NCBI GenBank assembly: GCA_002345965.1 | Contig: DDTF01000038.1 | Span: 1-64,000, forward strand | Origin: Flammeovirgaceae bacterium UBA2371 | GTDB lineage: Bacteria; Bacteroidota; Bacteroidia; Cytophagales; Cyclobacteriaceae | Direction: 5' to 3' | Length of the DNA stretch: 64,000 bases | Part shown: positions 27,109-35,586 of the stretch, one piece after another | Numbering within the stretch: the first letter of the stretch is position 1 | How the letters are laid out: each line of letters opens with the position of its first letter | The notes under the pieces: generated by a model | The model's database searches: none | Seen by the model: only the letters and a program-made list of their open reading frames with translations | Told to the model about the DNA's origin: nothing | Translations under genes and position numbers: made by a program

Positions 27109-27657
27109 TCACATTCTTGCCTGCCAGGGTGTTTCTTCAGCGTTTAGCTCTTTGGTCATTTTCCGACATAGAACAAAGAAATAGTCTGATAGCCTATTTA
27201 GATAAGCAATTACCAAAGGCTCAACTTTTTCAACCAAATTCAGGCGAATGACCAATCGTTCTGCTCTTCGGCAAACTGTTCTCGTAATATGACCAAATGA
27301 TACGGAGGGATGCCCACCCGGAAGCACAAAAGACTTCATAGGAGACAGTTCCGATTCCATGGTATCAATTTCTTTTTCTAAAAAAGTAATATCTTCCTCT
27401 ACCAATGAAGGTATCTGTACTTTCGTGTTGCCTGGTTCTGTCGCTAAAATAGAACCAACAGTAAAAAGCCTATCCTGTATCTCCACCAATACGTTTTTCC
27501 TCTTTTTGTTTACATCCTGATCGCGTAGCAAACCTACATATGAGTTGAGTTCGTCTATCGTTCCATAAGATTCGATTCTCAATTCACCCTTGGATACCCT
27601 CTTACCACCGAACAATGCAGTATCTCCTTTGTCTCCAGTCTTGGTATAAATTTTCAT
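27109..27657 (-). CDS. ATP:cob(I)alamin adenosyltransferase, PduO type
   Basis: A 182-residue enzyme that transfers adenosine from ATP to cob(I)alamin, making coenzyme B12. The N-terminal ATP loop reads YTKTGDKGDTALFGGKRV, followed by SYGTIDELNSYVG; the C-terminal helix carries the signature TRTVCRRAERLV. Length and five-helix pattern fit PduO-type proteins. No cobalamin riboswitch is seen; only 22 bases separate it from the upstream ABC gene, with which it probably shares a transcript. The B12-dependent client enzyme is outside this window. Confidence 0.93.
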   Translation of the reverse strand: MKIYTKTGDKGDTALFGGKRVSKGELRIESYGTIDELNSYVGLLRDQDVNKKRKNVLVEIQDRLFTVGSILATEPGNTKVQIPSLVEEDITFLEKEIDTMESELSPMKSFVLPGGHPSVSFGHITRTVCRRAERLVIRLNLVEKVEPLVIAYLNRLSDYFFVLCRKMTKELNAEETPWQARM

Positions 27658-27679
27658 AAACTAACTTTCAACTCAACTG

Positions 27680-28399
27680 TCACCCAGAAACAACTTCGTT
27701 GCTCCTGGTTATTTGATCATTTTTCTTATCCCATTCTACTAATCCATCCTTCAGACGGATGATACGGTGCGCATAGTGAGCTATATCATCTTCGTGCGTC
27801 ACCATGATGATGGTATTGCCCTTGTCATGCAATTCCTGAAAAAGGGCCATAATGTCATAAGATGTTTTTGAATCCAGATTTCCTGTAGGTTCGTCAGCCA
27901 AAATAATTGAAGGATTATTGACTAGAGCTCTTGCTATTGCCACTCTTTGCCTCTGACCTCCCGATAGCTCGTTGGGCTTGTGATGATATCGATCGGCCAG
28001 GTTTACGCTTTCAAGCGCCTCCATTGCTTTTTCTTCGCGATCATATCTATTGTATCCCGCATAAACGAGGGGTAGTGCCACATTTTCTAATGCAGATGCC
28101 CTGGGCAATAAATTAAAAGTCTGAAACACAAAGCCAATTTCCTTATTTCTGATCTCTGCCAACTGGTTTTCCGTCATATCACTCACCATCTGACCATTGA
28201 GCACATAGGTTCCGCTAGAAGGTGTATCAAGACAGCCTACAATATTCATAAGTGTGGATTTCCCTGATCCGGAGGGACCCATAAATGCTACATATTCTCC
28301 TCTGTCAATTGAAATAGAGATTTCTTGTAGGGCACGGACTGTGTTGTTACCCATTTTATAAATTCTCGAAATTTTGCTGGTTTCAATTATTTTGGTCAT
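27680..28399 (-). CDS. ABC transporter ATPase, LolD/MacB type
   Basis: A 239-residue ATP-binding subunit. Walker [10 protein letters not shown] (about residue 40), Q-loop [10 protein letters not shown], signature [15 protein letters not shown], Walker [14 protein letters not shown] and the H-loop MVTHEDD are all intact. The sequence is of the LolD/MacB/FtsE type that works with FtsX-like permeases in lipoprotein release or peptide export. No permease gene is adjacent in this window, so the partner is encoded elsewhere. It precedes the cobalamin adenosyltransferase gene by 22 bases. Confidence 0.93.
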   Translation of the reverse strand: MTKIIETSKISRIYKMGNNTVRALQEISISIDRGEYVAFMGPSGSGKSTLMNIVGCLDTPSSGTYVLNGQMVSDMTENQLAEIRNKEIGFVFQTFNLLPRASALENVALPLVYAGYNRYDREEKAMEALESVNLADRYHHKPNELSGGQRQRVAIARALVNNPSIILADEPTGNLDSKTSYDIMALFQELHDKGNTIIMVTHEDDIAHYAHRIIRLKDGLVEWDKKNDQITRSNEVVSG

Positions 28400-28491
28400 T
28401 TCAGCTTAGGATTCTGGTACAATTATTCAAAGCTCTGTAAAACGAAGGAGGTTTCATCACCTTTTTAATAAATGCTGATGGTTTTTAGACG

Positions 28492-28536
28492 TAAAAAACA
28501 GCCAATTGTTACTATTTAAAAGCAATATTCTGGCTG
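28492..28536 (-). terminator. Likely intrinsic terminator of the NRDE gene
   Basis: On the minus strand CAGCCA and TGGCTG (plus 28531-28536 and 28499-28504), with an inner ATTG/CAAT pairing, are followed by TTTTTTAC. It lies about 60 bases after the NRDE-protein stop. Confidence 0.55.
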
Positions 28537-28596
28537 AATCTTGCTCCTCCTGAAATACCAACTGATTAAGAATACAAAATCTCAAAATAATGATCC

Positions 28597-29358
28597 TTAT
28601 ATCAACCAGGAATACTCCTTTTCAGAATGATCAAAAGTGCTGAGCTCATAAACCCGTTCTGTGTAAGACACCCTGTTATTTTTATCAACGAGCACCACGG
28701 TGGAGCATCTCGATCCATAGTTGGGGGTTTTAATGAACATGGCTGATAATGCTCTTTCTCTTTCCAGGTCTAATCCAGTATCTGGCAATTGATTGTCCGG
28801 AGCAATGCGATCATCTCGCAGGATCTCAAACAATTCACTCGTACTCAGCTTTTCATTGGCTAAAACAGTTTGAAACTTCTCCTTTCCTCTCGTAACCTTT
28901 GGCCAGGGAGTATCAAGCAGATGATTGCTCAATCCATAAAAACCAGGCTTTAGTGGTATTATTTTGGACTGATAATTGGAGTAATAATAGAGTTGATCCA
29001 ACTTTCCCAAAACCAGGTTAAATCCATTGTATTGAGACGCCTGCAAATGAACCTCCTTGAGATAGGCTTCTGATGGAGTGCCATTGAACAAAAACTCTGA
29101 AACCAAATGACCACGCGAGGGCGCTTTGGGATTAATGTTTTTAAGGTCTCTATAATTGGTAACCATTCCGATCTTTCCGGATTTGGTCATGGCCATCCAC
29201 GTGCCATTGGCTTCCAGGTCTCTCCCACCAATTACTTCCGGATGATCTGCCCAAGGTGCCGCAGCTATTGTTTTCCGTGAATAAAACTCATCTCTGTTGG
29301 CAGCAATCACCAATTTGTATTTGGGATGATTGTTAACAGAAATAAAAATAAGACACAT
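28597..29358 (-). CDS. NRDE (TANGO2) family protein
   Basis: A 253-residue protein of the NRDE/TANGO2 family. It starts with the family's MCLIF and the diagnostic AANRDEFYSR at residues 19-28, followed by GGRDLEANGTWMAM and VTNYRDL. The N-terminal Cys2 suggests an Ntn-hydrolase-like fold, and the fold resembles Cys-nucleophile amidases. The eukaryotic relative affects Golgi organisation and haem or lipid handling; the bacterial function is unknown. It is monocistronic, with a probable terminator downstream. Confidence 0.88.
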   Translation of the reverse strand: MCLIFISVNNHPKYKLVIAANRDEFYSRKTIAAAPWADHPEVIGGRDLEANGTWMAMTKSGKIGMVTNYRDLKNINPKAPSRGHLVSEFLFNGTPSEAYLKEVHLQASQYNGFNLVLGKLDQLYYYSNYQSKIIPLKPGFYGLSNHLLDTPWPKVTRGKEKFQTVLANEKLSTSELFEILRDDRIAPDNQLPDTGLDLERERALSAMFIKTPNYGSRCSTVVLVDKNNRVSYTERVYELSTFDHSEKEYSWLI

Positions 29359-29441
29359 ATTTATAGAGATAGCATCGTTAAAGTAAAAACCATAAGCCGG
29401 TATAATTCTACAGAAGCAACCAGCGCTAAAAATGAAATGAA

Positions 29442-29756
29442 TTACTTTATCAAACTATTAAACCATGAAACTCCGTAAAAAGTTTTTATCCCTCGTATTA
29501 CGAAATAGAAGAAAATTGGAACCCCCGGGCTAACTATCATGGACTTGAGACTGTTCCCTAATTTGCTATCCACAAAAGTAAATGTGTTAAAAATATGTCC
29601 TAAGAAGTGGGATACCGTACGCTCATTGGGTTCAACCACTTTCTGGCCGCATCTGCAACAGAATCGACCTTTATATTCATAAGCACAGTTTTTACATATG
29701 CGCTCTTGCTCATAGTCAAATGTGTCTTGTTTCTTCTTAAAGAAGTTGATGGCCAT
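29442..29756 (-). CDS. Truncated DUF3667-like zinc-ribbon membrane protein
   Basis: A 104-residue product starting at ATG 29756 (a TTG at 29762 is less likely). It holds a zinc ribbon, ICKNCAYEYKGRFCCRCGQK, with C-x2-C and C-x2-C pairs. The next segment, HFLGHIFNTFTFVDSKLGNSLKSM and SPG, is like the N-terminus of DUF3667 proteins, which normally continue through several membrane helices to 250 or more residues. Here it stops soon after SPG. In another frame past this point the minus strand reads FRNTRDKNFLRSF, reminiscent of the family's basic-aromatic stretch, so a frameshift or decay is possible. Confidence 0.55.
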   Translation of the reverse strand: MAINFFKKKQDTFDYEQERICKNCAYEYKGRFCCRCGQKVVEPNERTVSHFLGHIFNTFTFVDSKLGNSLKSMIVSPGVPIFFYFVIRGIKTFYGVSWFNSLIK

Positions 29757-29774
29757 AATCAAATCTAATCATTG

Positions 29775-30374
29775 TCAGACAAAGAGTTCCAATTGAGAAG
29801 GAAGTAGTTGGAAACTCCTTCTATGATATGGAGTAATCCCCAAATTTCTGATCCCATCTCTATGTTCCTCGGTAGGATAACCTACGTTGCTCTCCCATGC
29901 ATAGCCAGGATACTGCTGAGAAAGTTTTAACATCAATTCATCTCTGTAAGTTTTTGCTAAAACTGATGCAGCCGCTATACTCAGGTAGGTGGCGTCCCCT
30001 TTGACAATACATTCAAATTTTGTTTCTCCATAAGGCTGAAAACGATTGCCGTCAATCAATAACAGATCGGGCTTTACCTTTAGCTGATCAAGCGCCAAAT
30101 GCATGGCCTTAAAAGAAGCTTTTAAAATATTAGTCTTGTCAATCTCTTCATTGCTAACCTCAGCAATCGCCCAGGCTATGGCATCCCGTTGTATCTCTTC
30201 CGTTAAAAGCAAACGTTCCTCCCTGTTGAGCTGTTTGGAGTCATTGAGTATTTCGTGTGTATAAAGCTTCGGTAAAATAACGGCTGCAGCTACCACGGGG
30301 CCGGCCAGACAGCCACGACCAACTTCGTCACATCCTGCCTCAATTAATTCTGTAGTGTGGGAAGACTTAAGCAC
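29775..30374 (-). CDS. rnhB: Ribonuclease HII
   Basis: A 199-residue nuclease that cuts RNA in RNA-DNA hybrids and removes misincorporated ribonucleotides. Catalytic residues are visible in AGCDEVGRG (Asp, Glu), DLLLIDGN (Asp) and KGDATYLSIAAASVLAK (Asp). The C-terminal GYPTEEHRDGI and ITPYHRRSF are also conserved. The likely start is GTG at 30374; no ATG occurs before the conserved N-terminus in this frame. It is divergent from the Nudix gene with a 45-base gap and lies 18 bases before the truncated zinc-ribbon gene. Confidence 0.94.
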   Translation of the reverse strand: MLKSSHTTELIEAGCDEVGRGCLAGPVVAAAVILPKLYTHEILNDSKQLNREERLLLTEEIQRDAIAWAIAEVSNEEIDKTNILKASFKAMHLALDQLKVKPDLLLIDGNRFQPYGETKFECIVKGDATYLSIAAASVLAKTYRDELMLKLSQQYPGYAWESNVGYPTEEHRDGIRNLGITPYHRRSFQLLPSQLELFV

Positions 30375-30404
30375 TATGCAAGATACTTATTCTCATAAAA
30401 AGAA

Positions 30405-30412
30405 TAGTTTTG
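30405..30412 (+). promoter_or_regulatory. Candidate promoter element of the Nudix operon
   Basis: TAGTTTTG matches the TAnnTTTG consensus. Its expected transcription start falls at or next to ATG 30420, so the mRNA would be leaderless, or translation would begin at the second ATG, 30432. Confidence 0.45.
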
Positions 30413-30419
30413 TGCTCAA

Positions 30420-30986
30420 ATGAATTTTGAAATGAGTTCATCCAAAAAAAATAGTTGGCAAACAATTTCGAGTCGGGAAGTTTACGAGAATCTCTGGATC
30501 AAAGTTGATGAGCATCAGGTTATTAATCCTGCTGGTGGCAAAGGGATTTACGGGAAGGTCCATTTCAAAAACAAAGCCATCGGCATTATCCCATTGGACA
30601 AAAACAACAATACCTGGATAGTAGGCCAGCACCGCTATACGCTCAGTGAATGGTCTTGGGAAATTCCAGAAGGGGGCGGTCCAATAAAAGTAGATACTTT
30701 GGCCTCCGCTAAAAGAGAATTGCAAGAAGAAACTGGCCTTAAGGCAAAAACTTGGACTGAAATTGCCCGTGTCCATTTGTCAAACTCTGTATCCGATGAA
30801 GTCGGGTATGTTTTTCTTGCCGAAGATCTGGAAGAAGGAGAAATGCAGCTGGAGGAAACTGAAGCTGATTTGAAAGTAAAACAGGTACCCTTTGAAGAAG
30901 CATTGAAAATGGTTATGAAAGGGGAGATCACTGATAGCTTAAGTGTAATCGGAATTTTAAAAGTGGCCAGACTCAAAGGATTTTGA
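30420..30986 (+). CDS. Nudix hydrolase (ADP-ribose pyrophosphatase-like)
   Basis: A 188-residue cytosolic Nudix hydrolase. The Nudix helix reads AKRELQEETGL, keeping the metal-binding Arg-Glu and Glu-Glu; upstream are IPEGGGPI and VDTLAS, where the Glu eight residues before the REL motif is not conserved (Val). The N-terminal beta domain and length fit ADP-ribose/nucleoside-diphosphate-sugar pyrophosphatases. ATGs lie at 30420 and 30432. Its stop TGA shares bases with the TTG start of the MATE gene, so the two are coupled. Confidence 0.9.
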   Translation: MNFEMSSSKKNSWQTISSREVYENLWIKVDEHQVINPAGGKGIYGKVHFKNKAIGIIPLDKNNNTWIVGQHRYTLSEWSWEIPEGGGPIKVDTLASAKRELQEETGLKAKTWTEIARVHLSNSVSDEVGYVFLAEDLEEGEMQLEETEADLKVKQVPFEEALKMVMKGEITDSLSVIGILKVARLKGF

Positions 30987-32338
30987 TTTCACTGGAAAGA
31001 TATCGGCCTCATATCAAGCAAAGCTGGAAACTGGCTTATCCGGTAATGTTGAGTCAACTCAGCCATGTGATGGTAGGGGTTACAGATAGCATCATGGTGG
31101 GGCACGTTGGTGCTACTTCTTTGGCAGCCTCTTCTCTGGCGAATGTGATCTTCAATCTCCTTATGTTATTTGGCATTGGCGTTTCTTATGCCATTACACC
31201 TTTGGTAGCAACTGCTGATGGAGAAAATGATCCAACTAAAGTCAGCGATGTATTACGTCATGGATTATTCATTGCATTTATTAATGGGTTGGTATTGATA
31301 GTTGTTGTTCTGCTCTGCCGACCTCTACTGTATTATATCGATCAACCTGAAGAGGTTGTTCAGCTTGCCATTCCTTACTTAAGCATCCTTGCTTTTTCCT
31401 TATTGCCTTTGTTAATTTTTCAATCGTGCCGACAATTTGCTGAAGGACTATCGAACACTCGCATCGCCATGATCATCATGTTAGGCAGCGTTGTATTAAA
31501 CGTCCTATTAAACTACATCCTGATTTATGGGCATATTGGATTCCCTGCACTTGGGTTGAATGGAGCCGGCTGGGGATCGTTGACTTCTAGAATCATGATG
31601 ATGTTTGCCATTTTGGGCTATATTTATTTTGGTAAGCAATTCAGCATTTATCGAGCAGGTTTGGCCATTGGTAATTATTCCACCAAACTTTTCAAACGAA
31701 TATTAAATATTGGCATTCCGGCAGGCATGCAATTCATCTTTGAAGTGGCTGCTTTTGATTTTTCTGCAATCATGATGGGATGGCTCGGTACCAATGCGCT
31801 TGCCGCTCACCAAATTGCTATTAATTTGGCTACAATAAGTTACATGACAACTTCAGGGCTTGCTTCTGCTGCTACTATAAGGGTTAGCAATGAATTAGGT
31901 AAGCGTGATTTCAAAAAATTAAAAGACGTTGCTTATACGCTTATACTCTTAGCGCTTGCTTTCATGACGTTGTGGGCAATCATCTTTATTGTGGGGAGAA
32001 ACGTACTGCCAACCATTTACATTGATAACGTAGATGTAATCAGTATTGCAGCACCACTAATCGTTATTGCTGGTTTTTTCCAACTTTCCGATGGCGTACA
32101 AGTGGTCTTTATTGGCGCATTGCGAGGATTGCAGGATGTAAAAATGCCTACTGTCTTCATCTTTTTTGCCTACTGGATAATTGGATTGCCTTTAGGCTAT
32201 TACCTTGGGTTTAAAGCTGGATTTGGAAGTGTGGGTATATGGTATGGGCTGCTTACCGGACTCACTGTTACGGCAATAGCCATGTTCATTCGTTTTAGGC
32301 GCCTCCTTGGCAAACTTGCCATAACCACCGCTGTATAG
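30983..32338 (+). CDS. MATE-family multidrug/Na+ antiporter
   Basis: A 451-residue, 12-helix MATE exporter, related to NorM. Conserved stretches are QLSHVMVGVTDSIMVGHVGATSLAASSLA in helices 1-2 (broken here for brevity to VTDSIMVGHVG), FQSCRQFAEGLSNTR and GIPAGMQFIFEVAAF. It extrudes cationic compounds using Na+ or H+. The start is TTG at 30983; the next in-frame ATG (about codon 22) would remove the conserved cytoplasmic lead-in RPHIKQSWKLAYP and part of helix 1. The start overlaps the Nudix stop. Confidence 0.93.
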   Translation: MISLERYRPHIKQSWKLAYPVMLSQLSHVMVGVTDSIMVGHVGATSLAASSLANVIFNLLMLFGIGVSYAITPLVATADGENDPTKVSDVLRHGLFIAFINGLVLIVVVLLCRPLLYYIDQPEEVVQLAIPYLSILAFSLLPLLIFQSCRQFAEGLSNTRIAMIIMLGSVVLNVLLNYILIYGHIGFPALGLNGAGWGSLTSRIMMMFAILGYIYFGKQFSIYRAGLAIGNYSTKLFKRILNIGIPAGMQFIFEVAAFDFSAIMMGWLGTNALAAHQIAINLATISYMTTSGLASAATIRVSNELGKRDFKKLKDVAYTLILLALAFMTLWAIIFIVGRNVLPTIYIDNVDVISIAAPLIVIAGFFQLSDGVQVVFIGALRGLQDVKMPTVFIFFAYWIIGLPLGYYLGFKAGFGSVGIWYGLLTGLTVTAIAMFIRFRRLLGKLAITTAV

Positions 32339-32388
32339 GGCTTTCAAACCTAACTGGTTTTACATAATTTGTTGTTCACTTACAGATT

Positions 32389-32943
32389 ATGGACAAAACA
32401 CAACCCAAACCCGTAAAGCATTCGCAAACCACCATTACTGAATTGATGATTCCATCCTATGCCAACTTTGGAGGAAAGATACACGGAGGAATTTTACTTT
32501 CCCTTATGGATAAGGTTGCCTTTGCTTGCGCCACAAAGCATTCAAGCAACTACTGCGTCACCGTGTCAGTTGTTGGCGTAGAATTTTTGCAACCTGTGGA
32601 AGTGGGCGACCTGGTTTCGCTATTGGCCTCAGTAAATTATGTAGGCAGGTCTTCAATGGTAATAGGGATAAGAGTGATTGCAGAAAATGTAAAGTTGGGA
32701 TTGGTTAAGCACACCAACACCTCCTATTTTACCATGGTAGCCAAGGATGAAAATGACAAGCCAACCGCTGTGCCACCGCTATTGCTGGAAGATAACGAAG
32801 AAGTGAAAAGATTTATTGAAGCCATGAGCATGCGAGAGATCGAGAGTGGTATCAAGGAAAAATTGAATGATGCAAAATCTAGTATTCAAGTGACGAAAGC
32901 ATCAGAAATCTTAAAAAACCAAAGGTGTGTGATTGGGTTTTAA
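32389..32943 (+). CDS. Acyl-CoA thioesterase, hotdog fold (YciA/BFIT type)
   Basis: A 184-residue single-hotdog thioesterase that hydrolyses acyl-CoAs in the cytosol. The signature is NFGGKIHGGILLSLMDKVAFACA with the catalytic-site Asp, followed by SVVGVEFLQPVEVGDLVSL and NTSYFTMVA. The C-terminal ~50 residues (FIEAMSMREIESGIKE) are extra compared with YciA. Start is ATG, 50 bases after the MATE gene on the same strand; co-transcription is possible. Confidence 0.92.
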   Translation: MDKTQPKPVKHSQTTITELMIPSYANFGGKIHGGILLSLMDKVAFACATKHSSNYCVTVSVVGVEFLQPVEVGDLVSLLASVNYVGRSSMVIGIRVIAENVKLGLVKHTNTSYFTMVAKDENDKPTAVPPLLLEDNEEVKRFIEAMSMREIESGIKEKLNDAKSSIQVTKASEILKNQRCVIGF

Positions 32944-33120
32944 CGGTTCCTATAGCCGTAAAGATCATTTTACTATCCTTAGCAAACCCGAATTGGAAAG
33001 TAATCCCATAAGGATTCAATAGCTACCTCCAGTCCTATTTAATTTGTATAGGATTCCATATTAGCCGTATATTTTACTTTCAAAGCATTTAAAATTTTAA
33101 GCAACCTATACCTAAACATT

Positions 33121-34437
33121 ATGCACAAGATCAACAAGTCACTGCTTATCACAATTTGTTGCCTTTTTATGGGCCTTATTGTAAAGGCTCAATATCCAAC
33201 AGTGTTAACTCAACGGGAACAGGCCAAGGTAATTGACGAATTACTGAATGACCGTCTGAAAAATTTATTACCTACCCTGATGAAAAGAGAAGGTTTTGAT
33301 ATGTGGATAGTCATGTCTCGGGAATACAATGAAGACCCTGTAATAAAAACGCTACTGCCTGCTACCTGGATGGCAGCCCGTAGAACTACCATGTTGGTAA
33401 TGTTTGATAAAGGTACTGAGATAGAGTACCTGGCAGTAGCAAGGTATGATGTAGGTGAGATGTTTAAAAGGGCCTGGAACCCTGAAGAAGAACCCGATCA
33501 ATGGGCCAGACTTGGAAAGATAATTACGGAAAGAAATCCAAAGAAAATTGGCGTGAACAAAGCAGCCATTTGGGGCCACGTAGATGGGCTAACATCAAAT
33601 GACTATGACAATTTAATGAGGGTACTACCTAAAAAACTTCAAGCTAACGTCACTACAGCAGAACCCCTTGCAGTAGCCTGGCTTGAAACCAGATCAAAAA
33701 AAGAAATGGAGATCTACCCTCAAATCGTCAGAATCGCTCATGAAATAATTGCTGAAGGTTTCTCGGACAGAGTAATTCAGCCTGGTGTTACTACAACTGA
33801 CGATTTAGTGTGGTGGTACAGAGAAAAAATTAAAGAGTTAAAACTGGACACCTGGTTCCACCCCAGTGTAGACATTCAGCGTCCGGGTACTTTTACAGAA
33901 AATGTAATCCGTCCTGGAGATTTTATTCATGTTGATTTTGGCATTACTTATCTGAGATTGAATACTGACACGCAGGAGCATGCTTACATCTTGAAACCAG
34001 GAGAAACAGATGCGCCCGACTATTTAAAGGCTGCCTTCAAGAAGGGAAACCGTTTGCAGGATATTTTTACGAATAATTTTAAGGTAGGAAAAACTGGGAA
34101 TCAGGTGCTGGCCGAGTCGCGTGCTCAAGCCATTGCAGAAGGGATCAGACCTTCCATCTATACACATCCCATCGGATATCATGGGCATGCCGCTGGAACA
34201 ACTTTAGGTATGTGGGATTTACAAGGGGGCGTACCAGATGATGGAGATTATCCCCTTCACCTCAATACTGCCTATTCCATTGAACTTAACTGTACTGTCA
34301 ATGTTCCTGAATGGAAAAAAGATGTGCGCATAGCATTGGAAGAAGATGCATACTTTGATGAGCGTGGAGTCAACTATATTGATGGAAGACAGACCGAAAT
34401 AATCATTATACCTAAACCCATCCCTAACGTAAAGTAA
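33121..34437 (+). CDS. Secreted M24-family metallopeptidase (Xaa-Pro aminopeptidase-like)
   Basis: A 438-residue exported peptidase (signal peptide ending IVKAQ). The C-terminal pita-bread domain shows the five metal ligands: Asp in HVDFGITY, Asp in NTDTQEHAY, His in HPIGYHGHAAG, Glu in SIELNCTV and Glu in ALEEDAYF. The N-terminal domain (about 30-215) is of the creatinase/prolidase type (MWIVMSREYNEDP). It likely trims N-terminal residues before proline in the periplasm or outside. A good terminator follows. Confidence 0.88.
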   Translation: MHKINKSLLITICCLFMGLIVKAQYPTVLTQREQAKVIDELLNDRLKNLLPTLMKREGFDMWIVMSREYNEDPVIKTLLPATWMAARRTTMLVMFDKGTEIEYLAVARYDVGEMFKRAWNPEEEPDQWARLGKIITERNPKKIGVNKAAIWGHVDGLTSNDYDNLMRVLPKKLQANVTTAEPLAVAWLETRSKKEMEIYPQIVRIAHEIIAEGFSDRVIQPGVTTTDDLVWWYREKIKELKLDTWFHPSVDIQRPGTFTENVIRPGDFIHVDFGITYLRLNTDTQEHAYILKPGETDAPDYLKAAFKKGNRLQDIFTNNFKVGKTGNQVLAESRAQAIAEGIRPSIYTHPIGYHGHAAGTTLGMWDLQGGVPDDGDYPLHLNTAYSIELNCTVNVPEWKKDVRIALEEDAYFDERGVNYIDGRQTEIIIIPKPIPNVK

Positions 34438-34458
34438 TCAATTAATACTTCGTAGATA

Positions 34459-34488
34459 AAAATGCCGCTAACTAAGCGGCATTTTTTA
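34459..34488 (+). terminator. Intrinsic terminator after the M24 peptidase gene
   Basis: An 11-base perfect stem, AAAATGCCGCT (34459-34469) with AGCGGCATTTT (34475-34485) and a five-base loop, runs into a T-run. Confidence 0.88.
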
Positions 34489-34535
34489 TATTTAACGTTT
34501 CAATCTGCTATAAACTTGCCCATGAAACATTTCTT

Positions 34536-35282
34536 ATGTCGCTTCTGAAAAGAATTTATACAGCATATGGCATGCTGGTTTTTGGGACATTCTTTGTAGT
34601 ATTTTTCATTCCGCTACTCATCCCTATTTTTTTTCCTAAAAAGCACAAACTGGTGGGCGTCTTCAATCGCTGGTGGGCCAAATCACTATTCATTTTTCTG
34701 GGCATACCCTATAGATTGGAATATAAGTCTAAACTGGATCCTAATAAACAATACATTTTCGCTCCCAATCACTTTTCGTTTATTGACATTCCTACGATGG
34801 GCCTTAATAAACACAACACCATCTTTGTAGGTAAAAGTGAAATGGAGACGGTTCCATTTTTTGGTTGGATGTATAAGAATCTTCACATCACTGTAGATCG
34901 CACAAGGTTAAAAAGTATGTATGCCACTTTAATTAAATCCATGCAAGCCCTCGATGAGGGTAAAAGTCTTACCATATTTATTGAAGGAGGAATTTATACT
35001 GACCAACCTCCCAAAATGGCGCGACTAAAAGATGGTGCTTTTCGGGCGGCCATAGAAAAACAAATACCCATTGTACCCGTCACCATTCCTCATAATTGGA
35101 TACTTTTGCCTGTTGAACCTATGCTATTGAATTGGACCCCCACCTCCATCATTTTTCACGAACCCGTAGAAGTGGCAGGTATGACACTTGACGATATGAG
35201 TAGCTTGAAAGAAAAGGTATATCAGGTGATTGACACAGAACTAAGAAAGCAAAACCCAGGAGTATTGAAAGATGAAGATTGA
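34536..35282 (+). CDS. 1-acyl-sn-glycerol-3-phosphate acyltransferase (PlsC-like), copy 1
   Basis: A 248-residue membrane acyltransferase making phosphatidic acid from lysophosphatidic acid. The N-terminal hydrophobic segment (about 8-33) anchors it. The catalytic HX4D is H79-D84 (APNHFSFIDIP); the second block reads FIEGG, where most members have PEG. The third block is FRAAIEKQIPIVPVTI. It overlaps gatC by 11 bases, so the two are in one transcript. A second paralogue lies at 56658-57395. Confidence 0.9.
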   Translation: MSLLKRIYTAYGMLVFGTFFVVFFIPLLIPIFFPKKHKLVGVFNRWWAKSLFIFLGIPYRLEYKSKLDPNKQYIFAPNHFSFIDIPTMGLNKHNTIFVGKSEMETVPFFGWMYKNLHITVDRTRLKSMYATLIKSMQALDEGKSLTIFIEGGIYTDQPPKMARLKDGAFRAAIEKQIPIVPVTIPHNWILLPVEPMLLNWTPTSIIFHEPVEVAGMTLDDMSSLKEKVYQVIDTELRKQNPGVLKDED

Positions 35283-35559
35283 CAGCACCACTTTAAACAA
35301 GATCGCCCATCTGGCCCGACTCGAAATAAACAAAAAAGATGAACCTAAAATGTTAGAGGACATGGGCAAAATTCTCGACTTCGTTGATAAACTCAATGAG
35401 GTGGACACAGAAGGCATTGAACCCCTTACCACCATGTCGCATGAAACGAATGCATTACGTGATGATGAAGTCAAAATTCAACTAACGAAAGAAGAAGTAT
35501 TAAAGAATGCTCCAAAAAAGGATGATGACTTCTTCAGAGTACCGAAAGTTTTAGAATAA
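35272..35559 (+). CDS. gatC: Aspartyl/glutamyl-tRNA amidotransferase subunit C
   Basis: A 95-residue subunit of the GatCAB complex, which converts Glu-tRNA(Gln) and Asp-tRNA(Asn) to the correct amide forms. Signatures are KIAHLARLEI near the N-terminus, the DMGKILDFVDKLNEVDTEGIEPLT core (only the KILDFVDKLNEVDT part is quoted as key), LRDDEV and the C-terminal FFRVPKVLE. The ATG lies inside the plsC 3' end (11-base overlap), so expression is translationally coupled. gatA and gatB are not in this window. Confidence 0.95.
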   Translation: MKIDSTTLNKIAHLARLEINKKDEPKMLEDMGKILDFVDKLNEVDTEGIEPLTTMSHETNALRDDEVKIQLTKEEVLKNAPKKDDDFFRVPKVLE

Positions 35560-35586
35560 TCAATTAGCTGATTCAACACCTCGTTT

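Noticed and set aside
27658..27679. Cobalamin riboswitch before the adenosyltransferase gene
   Set aside because: Only 22 bases separate it from the upstream gene, far too short, and no B12-box is visible.
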